From: Candidatus Cloacimonadota bacterium
GTDB lineage: Bacteria; Cloacimonadota; Cloacimonadia; JGIOTU-2
DNA length: 64,000 nucleotides
Direction: 5' to 3'
Assembly (NCBI GenBank): GCA_016932035.1
Contig: JAFGDR010000036.1
Span: 24,715-88,714 of the forward strand
A program made the position numbers and the translations under genes. How positions within the stretch are numbered: position 1 is the first letter of the stretch; every line of letters starts with the position of its first letter. Below are positions 45,860 through 54,387 of the stretch, piece after piece. Under the pieces are notes generated by a model. That model was given only the letters and a program-made list of their open reading frames with translations, was not told where the DNA came from and ran no database searches.

Positions 45860-47314
45860 CTATTTGATCAAAACAATTTTTTTAATCTCTTTTCCAATCC
45901 CATAAACACCCAGCTTCATGAAATATATTCCTGATGATAATCCATTCATTGGGCACATTATCGAATGTTCTCCACCATCCATTTCTTCACCAAGAAGCGT
46001 TAAAATCAATTGCCCTTTTATATTGAACAACTGAAGCGAGATATGTCCTCTATCCTTCATAAAAAAGCTCATTTTCAGATTATTCATGCGTGAATGTACT
46101 GGATTAGGATAAAGCGTAAAATTTAATTCTGACGATTGTACTTGTTCATCAATAGTAACATCTTGGTTGAAATAAAAAGCCCCAATATCTGCAAGCGTTC
46201 CATCAGGATCAGGCGGAAACTTCGGATATCCTGCATCGATGCAGGGTGACATTGTATGATTCTGAACTGGATAATCTAACCAGCTGAGATGATAATCTCC
46301 ATTTGCAGAATCAACGAATAATGGATCTTCTTGAATATTATAATAAGCATCGCAGCTATCTCCATTGATATTCGTTATCACATTCATTCCGATGGTGTCT
46401 CCACAGCCACAGAAATTCCCGAATTCATTATTATAGAAATTGGAATAACTAACAGACGGTTCACATGAATAAGCATAGAGTCCATAATTGTTAACATTAC
46501 ATGCTACAATAGTATTAACCAAACTCGGACACGATGCATAACAGTATATCCCTGCCCCTCTATCAGAAGCACTATTACCGACTATCGTCACATTCTCCAC
46601 ATAAATATCTGAGTCATAGAAACAGCCGATTCCACCTCCATACCATGTTGCACTATTGTTCGAAATGACGACATTTTTCAAACTCGGGCTTGAATCAAAC
46701 AAACAACAGATCCCGCCGCCGTGATTTGATGTATTGCATGAAATAATTAGATTTTCTAAACTCGGAGATGAATTGTATCTACAGAACAATCCACCTCCAT
46801 AGCTGGTTCCATTATTATCAGAAATCGTTACATTTTTCAAAATCGGTGAAGAATTCTCGCAATAAATTCCGCCACCTACATAAGAAGCAACATTATCCGT
46901 TATGATCAGACTCTCCAAATGCGGGGAAGCATTGTTGCAGTATATTCCCCCACCATAATTAGTAGAACCGTTCGTAAGCGTAAAACCATATAAAATCGCA
47001 GTCGAATCTTCACCATTTTCAAAAGTTACAACGCTTCCAATGTGGTCACCATCAATGATCGTTTGTGAAATATATGAGGTATCCTGCGTTGTTAAATATA
47101 ATGAAGCAATAGTAATATTACTCCCATTAAAATTTATTTTTTCTCCATATGTTCCCGGATCTACAAGAATTGTATCTCCTGCACTTGCATTGTTAATTCC
47201 TACTTGTATTGAACTGAAATCTGCTGGAATATGTATTATCTCAGCTTCAGCTTCACAAAAAAATAAAGCGTTCACGATCGCAATAAAGACCAATAATATG
47301 AATATTCTTTTAAT
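45860..47314 (-). CDS. Secreted right-handed beta-helix protein with T9SS-type sorting domain
   Basis: A protein of about 484 residues. It has a signal peptide, a pectate-lyase-like start (IIHIPADFSSIQVGINNASAGDTI, VDPGTYGEKI), about six beta-helix repeats with YGGGIYC, then a loop region and a sorting domain (FTLYPNPVHS, LFNIKGQLILTLLG, GIYFMKLG, KKIVLIK). It probably coats or binds polysaccharide outside the cell. The likely start is an ATT codon at 47314: it alone gives a signal peptide with Lys-Arg before the hydrophobic stretch, and GGGGGAG precedes it. The alternative TTG at 47293 would remove the positive end. No ATG is available in frame. The enzyme active site is not evident. Confidence 0.8.
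   Translation of the reverse strand: MKRIFILLVFIAIVNALFFCEAEAEIIHIPADFSSIQVGINNASAGDTILVDPGTYGEKINFNGSNITIASLYLTTQDTSYISQTIIDGDHIGSVVTFENGEDSTAILYGFTLTNGSTNYGGGIYCNNASPHLESLIITDNVASYVGGGIYCENSSPILKNVTISDNNGTSYGGGLFCRYNSSPSLENLIISCNTSNHGGGICCLFDSSPSLKNVVISNNSATWYGGGIGCFYDSDIYVENVTIVGNSASDRGAGIYCYASCPSLVNTIVACNVNNYGLYAYSCEPSVSYSNFYNNEFGNFCGCGDTIGMNVITNINGDSCDAYYNIQEDPLFVDSANGDYHLSWLDYPVQNHTMSPCIDAGYPKFPPDPDGTLADIGAFYFNQDVTIDEQVQSSELNFTLYPNPVHSRMNNLKMSFFMKDRGHISLQLFNIKGQLILTLLGEEMDGGEHSIMCPMNGLSSGIYFMKLGVYGIGKEIKKIVLIK
46478..46957 (-). repeat. Tandem beta-helix repeats within the beta-helix protein
   Basis: Roughly 96-bp units (about 32 residues each) repeat six times, each with the pattern YGGGI(Y)C - about six residues - SP.L.N..I..N. 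The unit boundaries are degenerate, so this is protein-level rather than DNA-level repetition, typical of parallel beta-helices. Confidence 0.7.
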
Positions 47315-47544
47315 GTCTCCCCCTATTCGAGCTCATCCATATTCTTTTTTTAAATGACGCATTGGACATTTTTACTGTCAACATTATCATATACATTTAC
47401 TATATACTTGGGTGTTATTGAATAAAGGAGTGCAAGAAAAATCGGAAACATTTTGAATGCTATGAAAATTATTACATAAATATTGACTATAAAGGGCGAG
47501 TTTCGTTATTGAATATTAATTTTAGAAATAAAAGAAAGAAGGCA

Positions 47545-48036
47545 ATGATGAAAATTCTCTCCAGAAATGCACTTATTATCTTCATAGTTCTTATTTTTAT
47601 TTTTTGCTGCCAGCAAAAACAACAAAACATCACAGAAAGGGATAATGAAATGATTAAAAATGAAGTTAAAAACAAATTCGAAAAACTCATCTCAGCATTG
47701 AATAATTTAGATTCTCATGAATGGTCAGAAATCTATAGCAAGGATGAATTTATATCAGCATTCGTTAGTACAGATTTTTATTCAAGTCGAAAAGCATTCA
47801 TCAATGCAATAACATCTTATTTCACCATGAGGGAACAGCAAAAGGTAGAACCGCTCGAAGTAGAAGTTACTGCTCTAACACCAACATTGGCTCTATTGAC
47901 AAGCCAGGAAAAGACAGAAATGCTGTTGAAAAATGGTGAGAATATGAGATCTAAACACGTCTTCACGATGATTTGGAAAAAAGAAGCCGAGGACTGGAAG
48001 ATCATCCACTCTCATGAGTCGTGGAATATTGAGTAA
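47545..48036 (+). CDS. Small NTF2/SnoaL-like domain protein with N-terminal hydrophobic leader
   Basis: A protein of 163 residues. A hydrophobic leader (LIIFIVLIFIFCC, about 9-21) ends in two cysteines, which could be a poor lipobox or a membrane anchor. The rest is a compact alpha/beta domain: KFEKLISALNNLDSHEWSEIYSKDEF, then VTALTPTLALLTSQEKTEMLLKNG and the ending VFTMIWKKEAEDWKIIHSHESW, which fits the SnoaL-like/DUF4440 NTF2-fold group. Such domains bind small ligands or act as periplasmic helpers; no catalytic residues can be named. The ATG at 47545 follows GAAGG. The gene is isolated, divergent from the beta-helix gene and in an AT-rich gap. Confidence 0.7.
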   Translation: MMKILSRNALIIFIVLIFIFCCQQKQQNITERDNEMIKNEVKNKFEKLISALNNLDSHEWSEIYSKDEFISAFVSTDFYSSRKAFINAITSYFTMREQQKVEPLEVEVTALTPTLALLTSQEKTEMLLKNGENMRSKHVFTMIWKKEAEDWKIIHSHESWNIE

Positions 48037-48431
48037 AACGAAGTATCATATTATATTCAAGTTGTTGTAGGTTTTTAGAAGCACCTCGAATCGAGTGCAA
48101 TGAAACAATAGAATTCTCATTATTACCACAACACTTAATTAAATTTGACAAAAAGCGTTGAATTTATTTTTGAAGGATTCAACGGAATTTCGAGTGGTTT
48201 TTACAAAGAAGGAGAAGATGTATTTCACAGCAGTTTACAAAATTCAATCGTATTTATTTCTAATTTTGATTTAGTATGTAAATAAAGGAAAAATAATAAT
48301 GGACATCTTTAATAATAAACAATGCTCTAAAAGTTATATACTTCAATTGTTTTGTTATGAAAAGCAACCTTTTCCTTTTCTATTTGTACACCTAATCTCA
48401 TATTGGACGTCATAATAAAGGACATCTGTGA
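48037..48431. other. AT-rich gap of 395 bp with a possible short coding remnant
   Basis: Between the NTF2-like and HNH genes there is no recognised gene. A short plus-strand frame from TTG 48145 to TAA 48285 encodes 46 residues with plausible amino-acid content (FEGFNGISSGFYKEGEDVF, then LQNSIVFISNFDLVCK). It has no clear ATG. A second frame (ATG 48218 to TAG 48274) has a strong AAGGAG but makes only 18 residues. Either may be a decayed gene end. A short GC-rich inverted repeat near 48080-48098 has no T-run. I could not assign a role. Confidence 0.25.
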
Positions 48432-49166
48432 ATGGCACAATGTATTTTCTGCATGACCAAAACAGGACCGTTTTCGACACACGAGCATGTTCTGCCTGAG
48501 TCACTCGGTGGTGGTGAATGGGCAGTCTTACCCGACGGACTCTTCTGTGATTCATGCCAGAACAGATTTGGTTCTGAAATAGAACAGCAAGCTCTTGCTG
48601 ACTATCCGTTTTCTTTCTTTCGTACGTTTCTTGGTATCCCAACAAAGAAGGGTAATGCCCCATGGTTCAAAAGTTTGGAAGGAATAATACGTGCATCGCT
48701 TCAGCCAGGAACTGTCGGTTACGATGCGACTCCAATATTCGAACAGGCAACTTTAGAGGGGAAGAAAACACAGATTAGACTTCTTGCACATCCTCTTAAG
48801 CCTGAAATGATCTGTCGTTTTTTGTTGAAAATGGGTATTGAAGTGGTTGCTTGGGACAATGACCAGGATGTTTTTTTTTCAAAGTTTGACGAAGCCCGGC
48901 GATTTGCCCTCACAGGTGAAAAAACAGGAAAATGGTGGTATCTCCAAAGGGAAAGAATTGATATTGCATCGCGCTGTTTCACTGATGGAGTAACGTCTGA
49001 GGAATGGGCTAATAGCATAAAGTTGGAGGTAGTAAAATTAGAGGAAGAGCAAGAGATGTTTCACCTCACCCTCCTATACCTCGATATGTTCATCCCTCTT
49101 ACCAGGCTAATTACACATCAGTTCGATGGGCTTGAGGAATCCGAATACAGGTTATTTTGGGTATAA
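48432..49166 (+). CDS. HNH endonuclease-domain protein
   Basis: A protein of 244 residues. The N-terminus is a zinc-bound HNH fold: CIFC (Cys4, Cys7), HEHVLPESLGG (His17, Glu18, His19) and CDSCQNRFG (Cys39, Cys42, Asn44), as in the HNH_5 family. The rest (about 60-244) has no recognised domain; it is rich in charged residues and may bind DNA or a partner. Such proteins occur in mobile or defence contexts, but no partner genes sit next to it here. The ATG follows AAAGGACA with about 10 bp spacing. The stop is near an unrelated terminator. Function beyond likely nuclease activity is unknown. Confidence 0.75.
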   Translation: MAQCIFCMTKTGPFSTHEHVLPESLGGGEWAVLPDGLFCDSCQNRFGSEIEQQALADYPFSFFRTFLGIPTKKGNAPWFKSLEGIIRASLQPGTVGYDATPIFEQATLEGKKTQIRLLAHPLKPEMICRFLLKMGIEVVAWDNDQDVFFSKFDEARRFALTGEKTGKWWYLQRERIDIASRCFTDGVTSEEWANSIKLEVVKLEEEQEMFHLTLLYLDMFIPLTRLITHQFDGLEESEYRLFWV

Positions 49167-49237
49167 CTTCCAACCAATTACTAGTGCGGACGCAATAAAA
49201 ACGCACAGCACAGTTCAATCGTTATGTAAATACTAAA

Positions 49238-49265
49238 AAAGGACGACTCTTCCGAATCGTCCTTT
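49238..49265 (-). terminator. Rho-independent terminator of the outer-membrane protein gene
   Basis: AAAGGACGA (49238-49246) and TCGTCCTTT (49257-49265) pair over 9 bp and extend by two more pairs around one C-A mismatch to a TTCC loop. On the minus strand the stem is followed by a run of six Ts, about 25 bp past the porin-like stop at 49291. Confidence 0.85.
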
Positions 49266-49290
49266 AAATATGTAAGCTTAGATTACTATC

Positions 49291-50331
49291 TTAGAAATCA
49301 GCCTGGATCTTTGTGCCAGCATAGTATTTCTTGCCTTCCTGTGCACCGGTCATGTCTTTCATATTATCGACTAAACCGACTTCAGGAACGAAGAAGACAT
49401 TTTTACACAAACTTATCTTTTTTTGCAGGAATGCACTCATTGCCGTGTCATTATCAGTCCAGAGTGGATTGCAGGTCTGCAGGTAGCCGACACCTACATT
49501 TGCTAATGCGCTTTCAATAATAAAGAATCCGCCGACTGTTTTGGTGTTTTCGAATTCCTTCTTACCCGTATCATACACGATCGAGGAAGCTGTGCTCGTG
49601 CTGATGCCGTAGTTTCCTGCGTTGAGACTGTATCCGAACTGCCCGAACAGGGTAATCATGCCGAGGTTGTATTTTCCGGTCACTGCGAATGCATAGGAAA
49701 GGATGGAATCATCGAGCTGGTCTGTGTTTACATTTTTGTTGTACTTGTTCATGTTCACACCGGCAGAAGCTGCAAGGTAGATCTTGTCGCAATTGTACAC
49801 ATAATTCAGGTTGATCTTTGGGATGAGTGTCTGCAGTCCGCCAAGACCTGTCACATCGTTTTCATTAGGTGTAATGAACATCACATACAGTTTGTTGTTA
49901 AGTCCCAGTTTGACCATTGGCAGGCGTCCATCATAGAACAATCCGTAGTTGATAAAGATCTGATCGGCATTATAAACCTGATCGCCATACACCGTAAAAC
50001 CAGTAAAAGTCTGCCCGATAAGAATCGAGAAATTTTCTTTTGTCAGCATACCATACAGGTGTCTTAAGCACACACTTGAAGGAGAAATACCCAGTTCGAC
50101 CTTACCTGTAACACCGTTCAGATCGACATTCGCGCCGAACCTGCTGTTGCCATGCATGAAATAGTTCAATTCAAGGTTCGTGTCATCATAGCCATTGTTA
50201 TAGTTGTTCCAGGTTTTATCGGTATATTCATACCAGAATCCGAGACGTGCTGAACCATAGAAGTTCACACCGGCACTCAGCGATCCAACAACAGCGATCA
50301 TTAACACACAACACAGTAACACTTTTTTCAT
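49291..50331 (-). CDS. Outer-membrane beta-barrel-like protein (porin-like)
   Basis: A protein of 346 residues with a signal peptide (MKKVLLCCVLMIAVVGSLSAG) and many short amphipathic strands with alternating hydrophobic residues (VNFYGSARLGFWYEY, VTGKVELGI, FFIIESALANVGVGYL), ending in an aromatic strand (KKYYAGTKIQADF), the usual barrel-insertion end with terminal Phe. It most likely forms an outer-membrane pore or ligand channel. No family name is recognised. A good ribosome binding site (CGGAGG) and its own terminator suggest a single, well-expressed gene. Confidence 0.7.
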   Translation of the reverse strand: MKKVLLCCVLMIAVVGSLSAGVNFYGSARLGFWYEYTDKTWNNYNNGYDDTNLELNYFMHGNSRFGANVDLNGVTGKVELGISPSSVCLRHLYGMLTKENFSILIGQTFTGFTVYGDQVYNADQIFINYGLFYDGRLPMVKLGLNNKLYVMFITPNENDVTGLGGLQTLIPKINLNYVYNCDKIYLAASAGVNMNKYNKNVNTDQLDDSILSYAFAVTGKYNLGMITLFGQFGYSLNAGNYGISTSTASSIVYDTGKKEFENTKTVGGFFIIESALANVGVGYLQTCNPLWTDNDTAMSAFLQKKISLCKNVFFVPEVGLVDNMKDMTGAQEGKKYYAGTKIQADF

Positions 50332-50473
50332 CGTACCTCCGATTTAATGCAATTAATTTTATCTTAATTTTGCTTAAAATTTTATATAATAAAAAAATTA
50401 GATATTCTCGTCTTATATTTATTTTACGTTTTAAATCACTTATAAAGTTTAATGTCCAAAAAATTGGAAAATT

Positions 50474-51244
50474 TCAGCGTTCATTTTTCTTTTTATGAGA
50501 TGTAATTTTTTCCTTTAAGTGGTTTACTAAACCTTGATGAAAGAGTTCTTTTATCTTATCTACTTTTCCATAGGATATGACATTATCACCGAGGAGTAGC
50601 CGTGTATCATCTGTCAGATTTGTAATGATATTTCTACCTCGTTCGATCGCCAGGATTTTCATATCAGGAACCTGTTTCATGAGATCCGATATCACCGCAT
50701 GATAGAGATCACTGTGCTGTGTAACTTCAATATTAACGATACCGAAGCCCTCACCAGAGATCACAAGATCCTGTATAAACGTTTTATGGATGAATTTCTT
50801 TTTCAGAAAAAAATCCTGAATGACTGTTGTTAGTTTTCTGGAAAGTTTTGTGTGGGAAAAAAGAGAAACGATCACCCAGCAAAAGAGTGTAAGGATGATA
50901 ATGTTGATGAGGACTGACAGGATGGGATGGTTGTCTAACTGGACAATAGGCTGGAATACTTTATGAACCAGGTGAGAAGGTCTAAGTGAATTTACAAATG
51001 TAGCGACAAGCGTTACGAGACCTGCATGACCAAAGATCATAAGTGTTGTAGCGATCTTCCGCCGTTGCTGGCTTTTCACGATAAGTTCGGATTCTTTTGT
51101 GGTGAATCCCGTGCTTGTAAAACAGGAAAGCGCCTGGAACTTCGCAACAGTCCATTCCACACCGGTCAACATAAAGGCAACTGCGCCAATACGAACCACT
51201 GCAAAAGCAATAATAACTACTAGTAAAAAAAGGATTAGATTCAT
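50474..51244 (-). CDS. Membrane protein with pore-like loop and C-terminal TrkA_C (RCK_C) domain
   Basis: A protein of 256 residues. There are about three membrane segments in the first 150 residues, including the segment FQALSCFTSTGFTTKESE (about 37-54), which is like the pore/filter region of Ktr/Trk-type K+ transporters, followed by RRKIATTLMIFGHAGLVTLVA. The C-terminal part (about 160-240: LVISGEGFGIVNIEV to LLLGDNVISYGKVDKIKELF) is a TrkA_C domain, which usually senses ligands and controls ion flux. It lies 10 bp after the Popeye-like gene, so the two likely work together. The ion-channel role is inferred from the loop and the RCK domain. Confidence 0.72.
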   Translation of the reverse strand: MNLILFLLVVIIAFAVVRIGAVAFMLTGVEWTVAKFQALSCFTSTGFTTKESELIVKSQQRRKIATTLMIFGHAGLVTLVATFVNSLRPSHLVHKVFQPIVQLDNHPILSVLINIIILTLFCWVIVSLFSHTKLSRKLTTVIQDFFLKKKFIHKTFIQDLVISGEGFGIVNIEVTQHSDLYHAVISDLMKQVPDMKILAIERGRNIITNLTDDTRLLLGDNVISYGKVDKIKELFHQGLVNHLKEKITSHKKKNER

Positions 51245-51254
51245 CGTAACCTTC

Positions 51255-51899
51255 TTACAAATATCTTTTTAATTTATAGGTAAGATCCTTGCTCAAGATA
51301 AGATGGAATTTGTTGTATAGATTAGGATATGTTTCTTTCAATCGCATAAGTTTTGCATGTTTCCAAACCGTGATATGCACATCTGTTACAGCCACTACAT
51401 CGGCTGATGGGTTCTCCTCCATGAGATACTGCATTTCTGCAATGAAATATCCCCGGGATAATTTTGCAACGTCTTTACCATTTTTTCTTACTGCGGCCGT
51501 CCCGTCTAAGATTTGAATGAGTTCATCAGATTCAATATTATCTCTACATAAATAATCACCGGCTTTCAGTTCTTTCTGTAAGCCCATTTTCCAAAAAAGC
51601 ACGAATTCCTTAGTTGTCATATCAGAGAAGATATCATCGTACAAATCCTGAACATCATCACTGAGCTTTACAGGTCTCTTTTCTATGAGAATTCGAATTA
51701 CCTGAAAGGTATTGATTATTACAAAAACCGACATCCAGAACACAACGATATAATTCTGGATAATGATACCGCGAGCAAGCATACACAATCCTGCAAAGAT
51801 GATCACGACGCGCAGCCACAGGATTTCTTTGATCACATAGCCGATAGCCGTGCCTATATAGTAAAGTGTCAGTAAAATAGTATCTAAACTCAAGTTCAT
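51255..51899 (-). CDS. Popeye-like membrane protein with a cyclic-nucleotide-binding fold
   Basis: A protein of 214 residues. Two or three membrane helices fill the first 75 residues (VVIIFAGLCMLARGIII, YIVVFWMSVFVIINTFQVIRIL). Then a cyclic nucleotide-binding-like beta-roll spans about 95-205: FSDMTTKEFVLFWKMG, LKAGDYLCRDNIESDELIQILDGTAAVRKNGKDVAKLSRGYFIAEM and the final helices. This layout, three helices then a Popeye/cNMP-type domain, resembles animal POPDC proteins and their bacterial relatives. The phosphate-binding cassette (GYFIAEM) deviates from the CAP-type GExAL sequence, so ligand binding is uncertain. It overlaps no gene; GAGGTAAA lies upstream. Confidence 0.72.
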   Translation of the reverse strand: MNLSLDTILLTLYYIGTAIGYVIKEILWLRVVIIFAGLCMLARGIIIQNYIVVFWMSVFVIINTFQVIRILIEKRPVKLSDDVQDLYDDIFSDMTTKEFVLFWKMGLQKELKAGDYLCRDNIESDELIQILDGTAAVRKNGKDVAKLSRGYFIAEMQYLMEENPSADVVAVTDVHITVWKHAKLMRLKETYPNLYNKFHLILSKDLTYKLKRYL

Positions 51900-51904
51900 C
51901 TTTT

Positions 51905-53428
51905 TTACCTCACCACGAGGATTTTTCGAAGTTCTGTATCACCATTACTACCAAGTTTTACGAAATAAAAACCAGATGTAACATGTTTATCAAAGTTGAG
52001 TAAAATTTCATTCTCGCCCTGAACAACATGATGAGCATTCCTTTGCATTAATCTCCCTTTTACATCATAGATCGATAAATCGATATTGGAATCATAACGG
52101 CAGAAAAATCTTATGGTTACGTTATCGAAAACCGGATTAGGAGAAATCTCATGTATTGTCAGATAATCTGCATGAGGAGTGTTTGGGTCGTCGATACCCA
52201 CATAATCAAAGAGTTCATCAGTTGTAAAAGATGTTGGAGCTTCTTTGTATGCAGGATAGGAGCCGGTTTTTGTTGACCATAAGATCGCACCGGTAGACGG
52301 GATATATTGAATGGCTTGTATATTTGTAGAAGTGCCTGCTGCACCTGAAAGGAGATCCCAGCTTCTTGTAGGATTAATCACGGTAGTCATGTCAAGCGAA
52401 TCTGCAATATGATCATAACGATAGCAATAGACCGGAGCATACAGTTTCCTGAAGTGATTGGTCGCAGCAAGATTGTCGCCAGCAATCAATGTGTTATCAT
52501 CTTTATTCCTTACCATCACACCATTCATATTGTTGCATTCTATAACAAGGGAAAAGCTGTCCTTCTCGGTTGGGGAGATCACATTCATGATGGAACCGGA
52601 TCGCTGCACATCATCGCTGACAGCTTTGACCACATCCATTGGATTGCATTGGCCATTCCCGTCATAATCTGCAGATTCGATACCGTTGCGTATGGAAAGG
52701 AAGATCGGATTGAACGTATCGGTCGGATCATAGGAATCAATATTCCCCACATTATAAAAAGAGCCGACTTTCCCTTCATTTACTGCAGAGAGACATCCAA
52801 TAAGTCCCGGAAAGGTGAACGAAATCCAGTTTTGTTCATCCGGTTCACTCGGGAAAGAAACAAGTAGCAGATGGTTTTCCATGAGTGCCTGATGTGGAGT
52901 CCAGTCGAGGAAACGAGTTATGATACTCTCTCCAAGAAGCTCAGGTGACGAAGAAGTACTTGAACCCCAACTCGCTAGTGATGAACAGAGATCATTACAA
53001 GAAAAGAGATTGTTCTCATCAGTATAATCCACAATTGAGTTGCACATCATAAGATCGGTCACATCGATGTCTCGTCCAAGTACATTATTATACAGAGATT
53101 GACCGGCTGCGACAATGCCATCAAGGAGTCCTTCACCTTCTGTCTGATAAAGAGCATCGACCGAAAAACTTGTTACAAAAATGCTTCTGGTATTATTGTA
53201 TATTGCTGCATTGTTCCCGAATATATATCCAAGAAAATAGGTTGAAAAAATATCGATGATTCCGTTACAGAGCAAATAACCCTGCGCATATCCTCTTTCA
53301 TAATGTGTTCCCCAAACTCGAACGATCGTTTTATCTTCTTTATATTCGATGTATCCCTGAGGTTCCTGTGCATAACATAGAGTTGATAGAATTATGAATA
53401 TAACGAGAAAAATGATAATATGTTTCAT
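51905..53428 (-). CDS. Secreted C45-like acyltransferase/amidase with T9SS-type sorting domain
   Basis: A protein of 507 residues. A signal peptide (MKHIIIFLVIFIILSTLCYA) precedes GTHYERGYAQGYLL (about 40-53) and CSSLASWGSS with a probable autoprocessing nucleophile Cys148, then IITRFLDWTP, as in Ntn-hydrolase C45 and phospholipase-B-like proteins. The C-terminus (IHEISPNPVFDNVTI to IYDVKGRLMQRN and RKILVVR) is a sorting domain. The start at 53428 overlaps the TPR gene stop (ATGA). Members cleave amide bonds such as in acyl-peptides or penicillin-like substrates; here the target is unknown. A signal peptide and sorting tail place the enzyme at the surface. Confidence 0.8.
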   Translation of the reverse strand: MKHIIIFLVIFIILSTLCYAQEPQGYIEYKEDKTIVRVWGTHYERGYAQGYLLCNGIIDIFSTYFLGYIFGNNAAIYNNTRSIFVTSFSVDALYQTEGEGLLDGIVAAGQSLYNNVLGRDIDVTDLMMCNSIVDYTDENNLFSCNDLCSSLASWGSSTSSSPELLGESIITRFLDWTPHQALMENHLLLVSFPSEPDEQNWISFTFPGLIGCLSAVNEGKVGSFYNVGNIDSYDPTDTFNPIFLSIRNGIESADYDGNGQCNPMDVVKAVSDDVQRSGSIMNVISPTEKDSFSLVIECNNMNGVMVRNKDDNTLIAGDNLAATNHFRKLYAPVYCYRYDHIADSLDMTTVINPTRSWDLLSGAAGTSTNIQAIQYIPSTGAILWSTKTGSYPAYKEAPTSFTTDELFDYVGIDDPNTPHADYLTIHEISPNPVFDNVTIRFFCRYDSNIDLSIYDVKGRLMQRNAHHVVQGENEILLNFDKHVTSGFYFVKLGSNGDTELRKILVVR

Positions 53429-54150
53429 TCCACATCCTTCCATCGCTCATCATCAGGTGCAATTTTCATCAATTTTTCTTGCAATGCGTCAGCTTCGTTT
53501 GTTCTTTTATTCTTCTTGAGAAGTCTGAGGTATAAGAATTGTGTGTCGATGTCTGATACTTCCTCATCAGGATCTTCTATATCTTTTCCATAATAGGTAA
53601 ATCCAGTTTCGAGAGTGGCTAGCGCTTCTTTATAGCTGCCCATTTCTTCCTGAACCTCTGCAAGCATGACATATGCATCATAGTGCTCGACTCGTGTTTC
53701 TATCGCTTTTTCTAAAGCAGTTTCAGCTTCAGACAGTTTTCCTGATTTAAAATATGCTTCACCCTTATGGCGCCATGGACATGACCAACTCGGATAGGAC
53801 TCGTTCAGCATTTCATATATCTCAATAGCATCTTCGAACCTTCTCATTTCAAGAAGTATGTTCGCATAGTTGAAAGCAACATTCGGCGCAACAGAATCTG
53901 CTTGCACGTCGATCTGATCGAGTGTTCGCTCCAGTTCCATCATATAAAGATATGAAAGCATAAGACGAGTATTATCATCATCGGCATTATCCTCAAGTGA
54001 TGAGATATAATGCTTGTGCGCTTGTTCGAAAGTTGCCGTACCCGGGTTTGCTAAATACGCCTGGAACGGATTTATTGGTTCTGCATTTTCGGCAAAAAGA
54101 ATCCCAACCGAGAGAAATATTAGAGTAAAAAACAGATATAAATTCTTCAT
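53425..54150 (-). CDS. Secreted TPR-repeat protein
   Basis: A protein of 241 residues. A signal peptide (MKNLYLFFTLIFLSVGILFA) is followed by at least three TPR-like helical pairs: NYANILLEMRRFEDAIEIYEML, RHKGEAYFKSGKLSEAETALEKAI and YVMLAEVQEEMGSYKEALATLETG. It should mediate protein contacts in the periplasm or at the envelope. It precedes and overlaps the C45-like gene by 4 bp, so it may help its secretion or folding; this is inference. AAGGTG lies before the ATG. Confidence 0.85.
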   Translation of the reverse strand: MKNLYLFFTLIFLSVGILFAENAEPINPFQAYLANPGTATFEQAHKHYISSLEDNADDDNTRLMLSYLYMMELERTLDQIDVQADSVAPNVAFNYANILLEMRRFEDAIEIYEMLNESYPSWSCPWRHKGEAYFKSGKLSEAETALEKAIETRVEHYDAYVMLAEVQEEMGSYKEALATLETGFTYYGKDIEDPDEEVSDIDTQFLYLRLLKKNKRTNEADALQEKLMKIAPDDERWKDVE

Positions 54151-54387
54151 ATAAACACCTTTTTGATAATTATGAAAAATATGAAAGCACTTATATTTCC
54201 GTCAACGATTTTGAAAATGTATCCTTTTCCAACCATTGTAGAATGGTACAATATCTAATTTAAAACATGTAATATTATCATATGGATTTTTATTAGAATA
54301 TGCAAAAAGTGATAAATTTCTTGTCATACATTCATCGGTAACACAACATTTACTCAAATGAAAAAATAAAACCATGGAGGATGTTAC

